A stretch of DNA of 64,000 nucleotides from NCBI GenBank assembly GCA_003209895.1, contig QCOH01000004.1, positions 1 through 64,000 of the forward strand, written 5' to 3'. The notes under the pieces are model-generated. The model was not told where the DNA came from. It did not search any database and saw only the letters and a list, made by a program, of their open reading frames with translations. The translations under genes were made by a program, and so were the position numbers. Below are positions 33,499-41,994 of this stretch, in pieces. How positions within the stretch are numbered: the first letter of the stretch is position 1; the number at the start of each line of letters is the position of its first letter. The stretch is from Pelagibacteraceae bacterium AG-430-I06. Lineage in GTDB: Bacteria; Pseudomonadota; Alphaproteobacteria; Pelagibacterales; Pelagibacteraceae.

Positions 33499-34652
33499 TG
33501 AAAAAAATTTTTTTTTTATTCATTCTATTATTTTACACACCTGCTAATTCTGCTGAAGTAAGTAAAAAAGAATGGAATAAAAAATTTCCTAACGTATCTT
33601 ATCCAAAAGATAATTGCGAAAAATGTAGTAGAGCTCACGCTGATTGGGCTTATGGATGGTATAGAAAAGCTACTTTAATGAATAGAGATTATAAATCAAA
33701 TGGTGGACTAAAATCTCTTAATTTTAACAAATCTAAAAATCCATCTAAGATTAAAAAAAATATAAATAGTTTACCTAAAAATATTTTCAATTTTGTAAAT
33801 AATCGAGACATTATGAGTTTAATGGTCTACGAAAACGGTGAACTAATTTACAATTGGAAAAGGGACTATGTTGATAATAGTAAACCTATAAACGGAGAAA
33901 GTAGATCTAAATCAATTGTTGGTGTTGTGGTAGCAACTTTAAAATGCCAAAATAAAATTGATCTTAATAAAAATCATTCATTCTATACAAAAGAATTAAA
34001 AGATTCTTACTACGGAAATGTTACTGTTCTTCAATCATTAAATATGATGGCCCGTGACGAGTACATAGTTGGCTATGAATTAAATGAGATACACAGAAAA
34101 AAAATTGATATACTAACAAAAGCTAATAAATATCGAAGCGATTTAGAATCACCAGGCGAAAATAAATTTAGATATCACAATATTAACACTGATTTAATTA
34201 TGCTAGATCTATTTAATATCTTGAAAGGGAAAAAGGGTTTCAAAAAGTGGTTCGAAAAAAATATAGTTGAACCTGCTGGCTTCTCAAATAAGTCAAAACT
34301 TTTACTAGACAAAAAAGGCAACGGTATAGGTTCTTCAAGTTTTTACCTTTCAAGAGAGGATTGGATGAGATTTGGAGTTTATACTATGTCTTTACTTAAT
34401 GATCCCAATAAATGTGAGGGTAAGTTTTTAAGAGACTCATTTAATAAAGCTCCAAAAACTTTTAAAAAATTTGCACCTAATTATGCTATGCAGTTTTGGC
34501 TAAATGGATATGGCGTAAAAGATCTCGTTCAGATGCGGGGACACGGTTTAAGGCTTTCATTATTAGACTGGAAGAATAATAGAATAATTCAAACTAACGG
34601 GTTTGCTATAAGCTGGAAACCTCAAAAATTAATAGATCTTATTTGGAATTGA
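33498..34652 (+). CDS. Exported serine hydrolase, beta-lactamase/6-aminohexanoate-dimer hydrolase-like
   Basis: A 384-residue protein with an N-terminal signal peptide (FFLFILLFYTPANSA). It shows serine beta-lactamase-fold motifs: SxxK as SRSK (S135-K138), YxN as YHN in FRYHNINTDLIM, and MRGHGLRL near the C-terminus in place of KTG. A CxxC pair (DNCEKCSRAHADW, ~40-43) follows the signal peptide and may be oxidised in the periplasm. It begins on the last base of the crotonase stop. It probably cleaves an ester, amide or lactone before uptake by the Liv importer. The target is unknown. Confidence 0.78.
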   Translation: MKKIFFLFILLFYTPANSAEVSKKEWNKKFPNVSYPKDNCEKCSRAHADWAYGWYRKATLMNRDYKSNGGLKSLNFNKSKNPSKIKKNINSLPKNIFNFVNNRDIMSLMVYENGELIYNWKRDYVDNSKPINGESRSKSIVGVVVATLKCQNKIDLNKNHSFYTKELKDSYYGNVTVLQSLNMMARDEYIVGYELNEIHRKKIDILTKANKYRSDLESPGENKFRYHNINTDLIMLDLFNILKGKKGFKKWFEKNIVEPAGFSNKSKLLLDKKGNGIGSSSFYLSREDWMRFGVYTMSLLNDPNKCEGKFLRDSFNKAPKTFKKFAPNYAMQFWLNGYGVKDLVQMRGHGLRLSLLDWKNNRIIQTNGFAISWKPQKLIDLIWN

Positions 34653-34653
34653 T

Positions 34654-35742
34654 ATGAAAATTAAATCAATCAAAGCAATCACTTTGAGTATGCCATTCAG
34701 CCATGGAGGAAAGAAAGTAATTTTTCATGGAAAAGAATGGAAAAGTTTAGAATTTAACTTAGTAAAAATTGAAACTGACAAAGGTATTACCGGTTGGGGT
34801 GAGGCTTTTGGTTATACAAGTTGGAAAGCTGTAAAAATTGCTATTGAGGATATGGTTGCTCCACTACTCGTTGGAAAAGATATCATCAATATACCAGAGC
34901 TTCTTTTAACACTTCAAAAATCTTTACATTTATTTGGTAGATACGGGATTACAATGTTTGCGATATCTGGAGTTGAAATAGCATTGTGGGATGCTTTAGG
35001 AAAAGAAAAAAATAAGCCAATCCACGAATTATTAGGAAAAAAAAATAAAGATTTATTTAAAGCCTATTCTAGCCTTTTTAGATATGGAGATCCAAAAATT
35101 ATTGAACAAAAATGTAAACAATCATTAGACGATGGTTATCAAGCTATAAAATTACATGAAATAGAAAATAATTGTATTGAAGCTGGAAGAAAAGGCACAG
35201 GCAATCTTCCTTTAATGTTAGATACTAACTGTCCTTGGACTTATGAGGAAACTCTAGCCAAAAAAGATTTTTTAAAAAATATGAAGCTTACTTGGTTAGA
35301 GGAACCTATATATCCACCAGAAGATTATGAAGCTCTTGCTAAATTAAATAAAGAGCTTGGAATACCAATAGCATGTGGAGAGAATGCATGTACAGAATTT
35401 GAGTTTAAGTCAATGATTAAGCAAAAAGCTGCTACATATATTCAGCCGTCAGTAATTAAAGTTGGTGGTATTTACGAAATGTATAAAATTATAAAACATG
35501 CAGAAAAAAATAATATTTCTGTAATGCCTCATACTGCTTATTTTGGACCAGGATTTCTTGCCACTCTTCAACTAGCATCCTTGATGAAAAAAGAAACATA
35601 TATAGAGAGATTTTACCTTGATATTGACCAAGAGTTCTACCCAAATTTTAAAAAAGCTATGAATGGAAAATATAAATTACCCTCAGGTCCTGGCTTAGGT
35701 ATTGACTTAGACTATAAAAGGTTAAGTAAATATGAAATATAG
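34654..35742 (+). CDS. Mandelate racemase/muconate lactonizing enzyme-family (enolase superfamily) protein
   Basis: A 362-residue enolase-superfamily enzyme. The capping domain is N-terminal. The barrel carries a KLH base motif (AIKLHE), metal ligands in LMLDTN, WLEEPIYP and ACGENA, then QPSVIKVGG and MPHTAYFGPG, where the His would be the second base. The Asp usually paired with that His (QPDxxxxGG) is Ser here. Members dehydrate or epimerise acid sugars and related carboxylates. Between a hydrolase and a CitE-like lyase, a dehydratase giving a 2-oxo acid is a reasonable inference. Confidence 0.88.
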   Translation: MKIKSIKAITLSMPFSHGGKKVIFHGKEWKSLEFNLVKIETDKGITGWGEAFGYTSWKAVKIAIEDMVAPLLVGKDIINIPELLLTLQKSLHLFGRYGITMFAISGVEIALWDALGKEKNKPIHELLGKKNKDLFKAYSSLFRYGDPKIIEQKCKQSLDDGYQAIKLHEIENNCIEAGRKGTGNLPLMLDTNCPWTYEETLAKKDFLKNMKLTWLEEPIYPPEDYEALAKLNKELGIPIACGENACTEFEFKSMIKQKAATYIQPSVIKVGGIYEMYKIIKHAEKNNISVMPHTAYFGPGFLATLQLASLMKKETYIERFYLDIDQEFYPNFKKAMNGKYKLPSGPGLGIDLDYKRLSKYEI

Positions 35743-36373
35743 ATCAGTTTTATTTGTTCCTGGTCATGAGGAAAAAAAAATAAAAAAAGCATATACTTTA
35801 GACGCTGATCTAGTTGTAATTGATTTAGAATCTACAGTTCCTGATAATGAAAAACAAAATGCAAGGAAAATTATTAAAAATTGCAAAGTAGATAAAAAAA
35901 AAACTTATATCAGGATTAACAATATTGAAGATTTAGACTTTGTAGTTAAAGAGGAATTTATTGGTATTTTTCTTCCTTTTACCGAAAGCAGAGAACAACT
36001 TTTAAATATTGATAAAATTTTAAAATCAAACGAAAAGCTTAAAACAGATATAATTCCGATTATAGAAAGTGAAAAGGGAATTGAAAACCTTAAGGAAATT
36101 TGTGAGTTTAAAGAAAGAATAAAAGTTATCTCTTTTGGATCACATGATTTAGCTAAATCTATTAATCTTAAAGTATCTGATGATGAAAATGAAATTCTTA
36201 ATTATAGAAAACTTATAGTCTCACATTCAAAAGACCCTATTGATACTTCATATCTTAATTTCAAAGATTTAATAGGTTTTGAGAAGTCATGTAATTTAGC
36301 CAAGAGCATCGGGTTTGCTGGAAAAGCTTGTATCCATCCTGGACAAGTTGATATATCAAATAAAATATTTTAA
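35732..36373 (+). CDS. HpcH/HpaI aldolase / CitE-like lyase, short form
   Basis: A 213-residue member of the CitE/malyl-CoA lyase family. It begins YRSVLFVPGHEEKKIKKA, has DLVVIDLESTVPD with the acidic residue that supports Mg binding, PIIESEKGIENL with a metal Glu, ISFGSHDLA and GKACIHPGQ. It is shorter than CitE (about 290); the C-terminal lid is missing and the central part is reduced. It overlaps the upstream enolase-family gene by 11 bp and the following Idh-type gene by one base. It may cleave a 2-oxo acid or CoA thioester to pyruvate, acetyl-CoA or glyoxylate-type products. Confidence 0.83.
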   Translation: MKYRSVLFVPGHEEKKIKKAYTLDADLVVIDLESTVPDNEKQNARKIIKNCKVDKKKTYIRINNIEDLDFVVKEEFIGIFLPFTESREQLLNIDKILKSNEKLKTDIIPIIESEKGIENLKEICEFKERIKVISFGSHDLAKSINLKVSDDENEILNYRKLIVSHSKDPIDTSYLNFKDLIGFEKSCNLAKSIGFAGKACIHPGQVDISNKIF

Positions 36374-37413
36374 TGAAAAATAAAACCAAAATAGCCGTGG
36401 TTGGTATTGGGTTAATGGGCAGCCAACATTTAATAGCTATTAAAAATTCTAAAAAAGCAGTTTTGCATTCAATAGTGGATATAAACGAAAGGTCAAGAGC
36501 GCACGCCAAAAAGTTTAACGTTCCATTTTACAAAAACTCATCAGCATTAATTAAAAACAATAAACCTGACGCTGTGATTGTTGCAACACCTAATCAATTT
36601 CATGAAAAGCATACTATAAGCTTTTTAAATGCTAAAATTCCTGTTTTATTAGAAAAACCAATCTCTAGTAACATCCAAAAAGCCAAAAAAATTATTTCAT
36701 CTTCAAGAAAAAATAAGACTCATTTACTAATTGGATATCACAGGCGGCACAATTCAATTTCAACAAAAGTTAAAAATAAAATAAATAATGGTAAATTAGG
36801 AAAAATAGTATCAATTAATGTTATGTGTTGGTTATATAAAAATAAAGAATGGTTTAAAGAAAAATGGAGAGTAAAAAAGGGCGGAGGGCCTCTTGGTATA
36901 AATCTTGTTCATGATATCGATTTAATTTGTTATTTGTTAGGACCTGTTGAGTATGTACAGGCATCATCTTCTAATAAAATCAGAAAATATGATGTTGAAG
37001 ATACAGCGGTAGTAAATTTTGTTTTTAAATCAGGAGCATTAGGTGTTCTGAGCGTTTCAGACACAATAGTATCACCGTGGAGTTACGAATTAACCGCAGG
37101 TGAAAACCCCGCTTATCCAATAACAAATCAATCTGCTTACTACATTGGTGGTACAAAAAGCTCAATACAATTTCCAAATTATAAAGAGTGGTACAATAAA
37201 AAAGAGAGAAGTTGGTGGAAGCCAATATTACATAAAGATGAGAGCACTCGCGAAAGTAGATATACACTTACAAACCAGATTAATCATTTATGTGATGTTG
37301 TTAATAAAAAAACAAAACCTAAAATTACCGGAGAAGATGGTTTGTTATCACTTAAAATATTCGCAGCAATTATTAAAAGCGCAAAAACAGGAAAAAAAGT
37401 AAAAATTAAATAA
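36373..37413 (+). CDS. Gfo/Idh/MocA-family dehydrogenase
   Basis: A 346-residue NAD(P)-dependent dehydrogenase. It has VVGIGLMGSQHLIAI, VIVATPNQFHE, the catalytic Lys block LLEKPISSNIQKAKK and the substrate-domain GGGPLGINLVHDIDLI. It belongs with inositol or sugar-acid dehydrogenases. The start overlaps the lyase stop (TAATG). Its 3' end overlaps the convergent MhpD-like gene by 8 bp. It is presumably a dehydrogenation step in the same catabolic route. Confidence 0.88.
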   Translation: MKNKTKIAVVGIGLMGSQHLIAIKNSKKAVLHSIVDINERSRAHAKKFNVPFYKNSSALIKNNKPDAVIVATPNQFHEKHTISFLNAKIPVLLEKPISSNIQKAKKIISSSRKNKTHLLIGYHRRHNSISTKVKNKINNGKLGKIVSINVMCWLYKNKEWFKEKWRVKKGGGPLGINLVHDIDLICYLLGPVEYVQASSSNKIRKYDVEDTAVVNFVFKSGALGVLSVSDTIVSPWSYELTAGENPAYPITNQSAYYIGGTKSSIQFPNYKEWYNKKERSWWKPILHKDESTRESRYTLTNQINHLCDVVNKKTKPKITGEDGLLSLKIFAAIIKSAKTGKKVKIK

Positions 37414-38176
37414 AATCTAAATTTATTTTACCTAATGATCTAAAGTCGACTTTAAGTTTGTCGCCTTTATTGACTTTAAAAGGCTGTATAACCGAACCAG
37501 TCATAAACCAATCACCCTTTTTAAAAGTTACAGGATCATCTTTAAACTCATCAATTATACATTTAATTGCTATTTTTGGACCAGCTCGCTTTTCTCCTTT
37601 AAAAAAAGGTTCTGTTACTTTTCCATTTAAATTTATTTCAACTTGAATTGTGTCTAAGTCAACTTTATCCAGATTTTGTATTTTATCTCCAACAACTATT
37701 GCTCCAGCACCACCATTATCTGCAATATTTAAATTCATCATTCCAACTGGATCTAAACCTTTTTTAGAATCTGAATGAACTCTTGTAGATACAAGTTCTA
37801 AAGCTATATAAGCCTCGTAGTTTCCTATTTTATTTTCAGCACCAGGTACCATTTTTGTATCCTCTAAAAATTTTAAACAAAATTCACATTCAAGAATACA
37901 ATCAGGTACTTTACTGTATTCAATTTTTGACGGGTTTATTAAAACTGTTTCATCTATAATTTTTCCAATCATGGGACCTTCGACTTTTGCACCGTCCTGT
38001 AAATTCTTTGATACTAATCCAATTTTCCAGCCAACTGTTTTTTTCTTTAAGACAGCATGAAATTGTTTTTGAATTGCGTGAGAATCTTCTCTATTTTTTG
38101 GAAGTTCATCTGATTTAAGTTGAATTAAATCTCTTTTTATCCATGCATCTGCCAATTTTTCTGCTAATGTACTCAT
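37406..38176 (-). CDS. 2-oxopent-4-enoate hydratase / fumarylacetoacetate hydrolase-family protein (MhpD-like)
   Basis: A 256-residue FAH-superfamily enzyme. Seen: VGWKIGLVSKNLQDGAKVEGPMIGKI, the metal-binding CILECEFCLKFLED (ExE pattern), YEAYIALELVSTRV, and MTGSVIQPFKVNKGDKL at the C-terminus. These match MhpD/HpaH hydratases and related decarboxylases acting on 2-oxo-enoic acids. It is divergent from the DUF1907 gene, with only 17 bp between start codons. It fits a pathway in which the enolase-family enzyme makes a 2-oxo acid. Confidence 0.87.
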   Translation of the reverse strand: MSTLAEKLADAWIKRDLIQLKSDELPKNREDSHAIQKQFHAVLKKKTVGWKIGLVSKNLQDGAKVEGPMIGKIIDETVLINPSKIEYSKVPDCILECEFCLKFLEDTKMVPGAENKIGNYEAYIALELVSTRVHSDSKKGLDPVGMMNLNIADNGGAGAIVVGDKIQNLDKVDLDTIQVEINLNGKVTEPFFKGEKRAGPKIAIKCIIDEFKDDPVTFKKGDWFMTGSVIQPFKVNKGDKLKVDFRSLGKINLDFI

Positions 38177-38193
38177 ATCCTATAAGTAATCAC

Positions 38194-39168
38194 ATGAAGC
38201 TGAAATTTGAAAGTGGAAAATTCGCAACACCTTCTCTAGAAGATGTAAAAAAAGCATTGTTAATTGGACTAAAAGAGAATTACGAACAAGTAAATATTGA
38301 AGTTGTCGACTGCCCAAACTTAAAAGATTGGGGATGTCCATCTGAGGGAATTTCTGGGAATGAAAAAATAATAGATGTAGGGGGAGAACCTTATATGCAC
38401 GATAAAAGATACATTGGTACAGAATTCGATTATAAGGAAATTGCTAAAAATATTGGCTCAGAAAAATCTTATGCATTAGGTGCCGGATCTGGAGCTATGT
38501 CTTGTTTACAGGGACACTGTGGCGAGTTGGTTATTAATGAAAATTTTATTACCTCAGAGTCAAAATCTATAATCGCGAGAGTCGGAAAGAATAAAGAGTG
38601 TATAGTTAGTAAATACACTGCAAAAAAGCACGGAGGTTTATCAAATATTTATTACTCAGATGGAAAAAAAGGAAAGGTAATTCAAATAAAAATTAAAAAA
38701 AGAATAGGAAAGCAAGGGTCTTTATCTCAAGCGATGAGACAATCATTAAAAACCCATCTTCCAGTAAAGGGTAATAGCCATGTAGCTTTAGCAGGTATCA
38801 TTAGAATTCTTAATGGAAAAATAAAATCACACGTTCAACCAGATTATGATGATGTTAAAATTGATTACTATGATCCAAATCAAATGAAGTGCGTAAAAGA
38901 CTTTTTACAATTTTATGAACCTGTAGGACCAGAGCTACAATGTTACTCAGTACTTTGGACTGGAGATCCTACTGGTGGTAATTTAAATCTTAGAGAGTCA
39001 GGCGAACATACTCATTTTCATTCTTATAAACATTTGAAAGATGCAGGACATTATCATTTTGATGTTTCACCTGAAGAAATTAACTATATTGGGTATTTTA
39101 ATATTCCGAAAGAAGTGCATAGAGTTAACAATATTTATAAAGAATTAACCAATAAAAAATCAGCTTAA
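38194..39168 (+). CDS. DUF1907 / C11orf54-like putative zinc ester hydrolase
   Basis: About 324 residues. The listed ORF begins at 38143 inside the divergent gene; the ATG at 38194 (MKLKFESGKF) is the better start. From memory it aligns along its length with human C11orf54: DVGGEPYMHDKRY, ALGAGSGAM, GKVIQIKIKKRIG and the metal site GEHTHFHSYKHLKDAGHYHFDVSPEEINYIGYF (HxH...H pattern). The human protein is described as a zinc-dependent ester hydrolase of unclear physiological substrate. Here it sits at the end of the catabolic cluster and may open a lactone or ester. Confidence 0.82.
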   Translation: MKLKFESGKFATPSLEDVKKALLIGLKENYEQVNIEVVDCPNLKDWGCPSEGISGNEKIIDVGGEPYMHDKRYIGTEFDYKEIAKNIGSEKSYALGAGSGAMSCLQGHCGELVINENFITSESKSIIARVGKNKECIVSKYTAKKHGGLSNIYYSDGKKGKVIQIKIKKRIGKQGSLSQAMRQSLKTHLPVKGNSHVALAGIIRILNGKIKSHVQPDYDDVKIDYYDPNQMKCVKDFLQFYEPVGPELQCYSVLWTGDPTGGNLNLRESGEHTHFHSYKHLKDAGHYHFDVSPEEINYIGYFNIPKEVHRVNNIYKELTNKKSA

Positions 39169-39905
39169 TTAGAAAATTTTATTTTAATCTTTTTTAAAAT
39201 ATTTATTAGAAAAGTAGGTAATAATTTTTTCAACAAAGGTTTTAAAAGACCATCTTTCTTTTTTAACCAGGATTTATCAAATAATTTATTTGGATCTTTT
39301 AATAAATCTTCATCATAATTTATCTTATTTATAAAATCTTCTCTTAAAAAAATACAATTTCCAGTATGCTGTACAAGAACATAGCCTTTTATCTTGCCAA
39401 CATTTACTGTTGCCGAAAAACTATTTCCCTGATTATTTTCGTCATGACGCTGGATTATTCCAGGCTTTATCGAACTATTTACTTCTATAACAACTATTTT
39501 AGGACGATATTTTTCAAAGGTTTCCCAAACGTCCAAGTCATAAGAGTCAATATCAATTGAAAGAACTTCAAAATCAATTGGAATTTCCGTTCCTTCTAAA
39601 ACTTTTGTTAAAGAATTGTTTGAGTTTTTGTTTTTCTCAATAGTCTTATTTAAAGCTAATATGTTAGGATATTCTTTCTCTGTCTTTTTTAAATTTTTAA
39701 ATTTTTCAGCATCATTTTCAATATATATTGCTTTAAAATTAAAATTTTTTACTAAATTAAAAGTATTGCTGCCAACTTTACCATCCCACGCACCAAACTC
39801 ACAACACCATCCGTTTTGCTCAAAATTTATTCTTCTTAGAATCTCTTGTATAATTCCATCCTCACCATTTTCAGAGTACAAATTCTTTTTAAATTTGTTG
39901 AACAT
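39165..39905 (-). CDS. FkbM-like SAM-dependent methyltransferase-fold protein
   Basis: A 246-residue protein with SAM-binding-like motifs: WCCEFGAWDGKVGSNTF (motif I region, ~33-49), FKAIYIENDAEKFKNLKK (acidic ribose-binding Glu/Asp), and LSIDIDSYDLDVWETF followed by KIVVIEVNSS. The start FSENGEDGIIQEIL-type sequence is common in FkbM-like proteins of glycan clusters. The C-terminus is very basic. It is convergent with DUF1907 (4-bp overlap) and downstream of an SGNH protein on the same strand. Target unknown. Confidence 0.7.
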   Translation of the reverse strand: MFNKFKKNLYSENGEDGIIQEILRRINFEQNGWCCEFGAWDGKVGSNTFNLVKNFNFKAIYIENDAEKFKNLKKTEKEYPNILALNKTIEKNKNSNNSLTKVLEGTEIPIDFEVLSIDIDSYDLDVWETFEKYRPKIVVIEVNSSIKPGIIQRHDENNQGNSFSATVNVGKIKGYVLVQHTGNCIFLREDFINKINYDEDLLKDPNKLFDKSWLKKKDGLLKPLLKKLLPTFLINILKKIKIKFSN

Positions 39906-39938
39906 GTTTTTATTAATCTCTAACTTCTGTTTATCAAA

Positions 39939-40925
39939 TTAAAGAAGTTTATTTTTATTTATAAAGTTTTTAATACAAGTGCTGTACATACTATGACCTT
40001 TTTCATTTGGATGATAGTCTCCCTTTATTAAAGTTTCTTTATTTAATAAAATCTTACAATCAACAAAACTTATATTTTGGTCAGCCATAAACTTTTTATA
40101 TTCATCATTTGTGAATTCATTTGACCAATCTAAAATAACTAATAAAAATTTCGAATTATTTTTCTTAGAAATTTCATCCATCTCTAATATTATTTTTTTG
40201 GTAATAATTTTTTGACCCCTCTTTCTTTTTTTTGTTATCTGTTTCATATAAAATTTTTCTATGAGTGTCACTATTGAGGAATATTCCCTTAAGGGTAACT
40301 GCAAGTACCCAATTGGTGGGTTAATTAAAAGTTTATTTTCATTATTAAGTGATGCATAAGGAATTTTAGGAATTTCAGAATAACCACGTCTTGAATATTT
40401 TGCTAAGGTTTCTAACCACGCACTTCTCGCGACATTTCTATATTCATGATGTTCAATAAAACCATAGACAACCAAATTTATATCTTTTATTTGATTGAGC
40501 TCCTCCTGCAGCATTACTAATGACTGAGTCCCTCCAAAACCTGCTTGAGCAAAATTATAAAAAGTGAAATTTTTATATTCATTTTGTAGTTTAGACACAT
40601 AAGTTTGTTTATCATTAACTCCCCAACCTTGCGTGAAAGAACCCCCAAAAAACAAAACTGCAGGATTATTTAATTCATTGTGGTATTCATTTATCCTATT
40701 GCCTTTTTTCCCAAAAGTCATAGAAGTTTTTTTATCACTATTAGGATTTTTGATAGTGTGAGATCCCTCTTTAGCTCTCCAGCCCAGAGACTTGTCTATA
40801 TTAAAAAAGGTCGGAGTATTGAACTCAGCATAACTCCAAGGTTTTATCGAGATAGACCTTAATAAGACTTCTACTAAGCAAAGAGATAAAATTATAGATA
40901 AAAATATTAAAATAATTTTTTTCAC
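39939..40925 (-). CDS. Membrane-anchored SGNH/GDSL-like hydrolase
   Basis: A 328-residue protein with an N-terminal hydrophobic anchor or signal (IILIFLSIILSLCLVEVLL). SGNH blocks: FFGGSFTQGWGV (nucleophile Ser), QAGFGGTQS (Gly block), and GDYHPNEKGH (catalytic Asp/His). It likely de-acetylates or acetylates a glycan outside the inner membrane. It may be expressed with the FkbM-like gene 33 bp downstream. Substrate unknown. Confidence 0.8.
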   Translation of the reverse strand: MKKIILIFLSIILSLCLVEVLLRSISIKPWSYAEFNTPTFFNIDKSLGWRAKEGSHTIKNPNSDKKTSMTFGKKGNRINEYHNELNNPAVLFFGGSFTQGWGVNDKQTYVSKLQNEYKNFTFYNFAQAGFGGTQSLVMLQEELNQIKDINLVVYGFIEHHEYRNVARSAWLETLAKYSRRGYSEIPKIPYASLNNENKLLINPPIGYLQLPLREYSSIVTLIEKFYMKQITKKRKRGQKIITKKIILEMDEISKKNNSKFLLVILDWSNEFTNDEYKKFMADQNISFVDCKILLNKETLIKGDYHPNEKGHSMYSTCIKNFINKNKLL

Positions 40926-40931
40926 TTTTGT

Positions 40932-41008
<77 letters not shown>

Positions 41009-41016
41009 ATATTTAA

Positions 41017-41220
41017 TTATTTGCTTTTTAAATTTACAGCTTTTAGCTTACCCTGTTCTTCTTTTATTTCAAATTGAATTTTTTGGTTTTCTCTTATTTT
41101 TCTAAATTTTGATTTTTCTAAAGCTGATACGTGTAAAAATATATCTTTATTGCTATTTTCTGATGTTATAAAACCATAACCTTTTTTTGCATCAAACCAC
41201 TTAACTCTGCCCCACGGCAT
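41017..41220 (-). CDS. Cold-shock domain protein (CspA family)
   Basis: A 67-residue single cold-shock domain: GRVKWFDAKKGYGFITSE carries RNP1 (KGYGFI) and DIFLHVSAL carries RNP2. The C-terminus is lysine-rich. It binds single-stranded nucleic acid and acts as an RNA chaperone. It lies 8 bp upstream of tRNA-fMet and downstream of rpsU on the same strand. Confidence 0.95.
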   Translation of the reverse strand: MPWGRVKWFDAKKGYGFITSENSNKDIFLHVSALEKSKFRKIRENQKIQFEIKEEQGKLKAVNLKSK

Positions 41221-41247
41221 AATTTTTACTCCTGAAATTGTTATTGA

Positions 41248-41442
41248 TTAAAATCTATTTCTAAGTCGCTGAAACTTTTTTAGTCTTTTGATATTCTCTA
41301 TTTTAACTCTTTTTTTCTTTTCAGAAGGCTTTTCGTAAGTACTTTTCATTTTCATAATTCTAAAAAAACCTTCTTTTTGAAGTTTTCTTTTTAGAACACG
41401 AATTGCCTGCTCAACATTATTATCTTTAACGTCTATTTTAAT
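41248..41442 (-). CDS. rpsU: 30S ribosomal protein S21, apparent ATT start codon
   Basis: The minus-strand frame encodes (I/M)KIDVKDNNVEQAIRVLKRKLQKEG...YEKPSEKKKR...RLRNRF, 64 residues, matching S21 from its usual first residue. An in-frame TGA lies six codons upstream (41460-41458), and no ATG, GTG or TTG occurs until residue 30. Initiation must therefore use ATT at 41442 (or ATA two codons on), unless a base is miscalled. A strong GGAGG (41447-41451 complement) sits 4 nt before ATT. This explains its absence from the ORF track although it is over 60 residues. Confidence 0.9.
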   Translation of the reverse strand: MKIDVKDNNVEQAIRVLKRKLQKEGFFRIMKMKSTYEKPSEKKKRVKIENIKRLKKFQRLRNRF

Positions 41443-41502
41443 AAATCCTCCGTAATTTCAAAGTGTAGTTATCACGATGTGTTGATATTGTCTATATGTG
41501 AT

Positions 41503-41994
41503 TTAATATGGTCTAGTTGGAATATTTTGTTCAAACTCTGATCTATATTTTTTTAGTTTTTGTTTAATTTTTGGATATTTCTGACTTAAAATGGCAACAG
41601 CAAACAAAGCTGAGTTTTTTGCTCCTGCTTTACCAATAGCTAAAGTTGCAACCGGTACGCCAGCTGGCATCTGAACAGTTGAATATAGGCTATCAACACC
41701 ATTCGTTACACTCGGCATTGGAACGCCAAGGACAGGTATTGTTGTTAAAGCAGCCGTGACACCTGCTAAATGTGCCGCTCCTCCAGCTGCAGCAATAATT
41801 ACTTCATAATCTTTTTTTTCAGCTTCAGCTACAAATCTCTCAAGTCTTTTAGGAGTTCTGTGAGCAGATATTACTCTTACATCATTTTTAATTCCAAATT
41901 CTTTTAACATCTCGCTACAGTGTTCCATAACACCTTTCCAATCAGACTTGCTCCCCATAATTATACCAACTGTAGGATTTTTATTAATTTTCAT
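41503..41994 (-). CDS. purE: N5-carboxyaminoimidazole ribonucleotide mutase (PurE)
   Basis: A 163-residue class I PurE: VGIIMGSKSDWKGVMEHC, VISAHRTPKR with the conserved His, AAAGGAAHLAGVTAALTTIPVLGVP and MPAGVPVATLAIG. It converts N5-CAIR to CAIR in purine synthesis. It overlaps the upstream DUF1013 gene by 11 bp. purK is not adjacent. Confidence 0.97.
   Translation of the reverse strand: MKINKNPTVGIIMGSKSDWKGVMEHCSEMLKEFGIKNDVRVISAHRTPKRLERFVAEAEKKDYEVIIAAAGGAAHLAGVTAALTTIPVLGVPMPSVTNGVDSLYSTVQMPAGVPVATLAIGKAGAKNSALFAVAILSQKYPKIKQKLKKYRSEFEQNIPTRPY

Noticed and set aside
39616-39942. 108-codon + strand ORF opposite the FkbM-like gene
   Set aside because: Phe/Leu/Ser-rich antisense shadow; the minus frame has SAM-binding motifs and normal composition.
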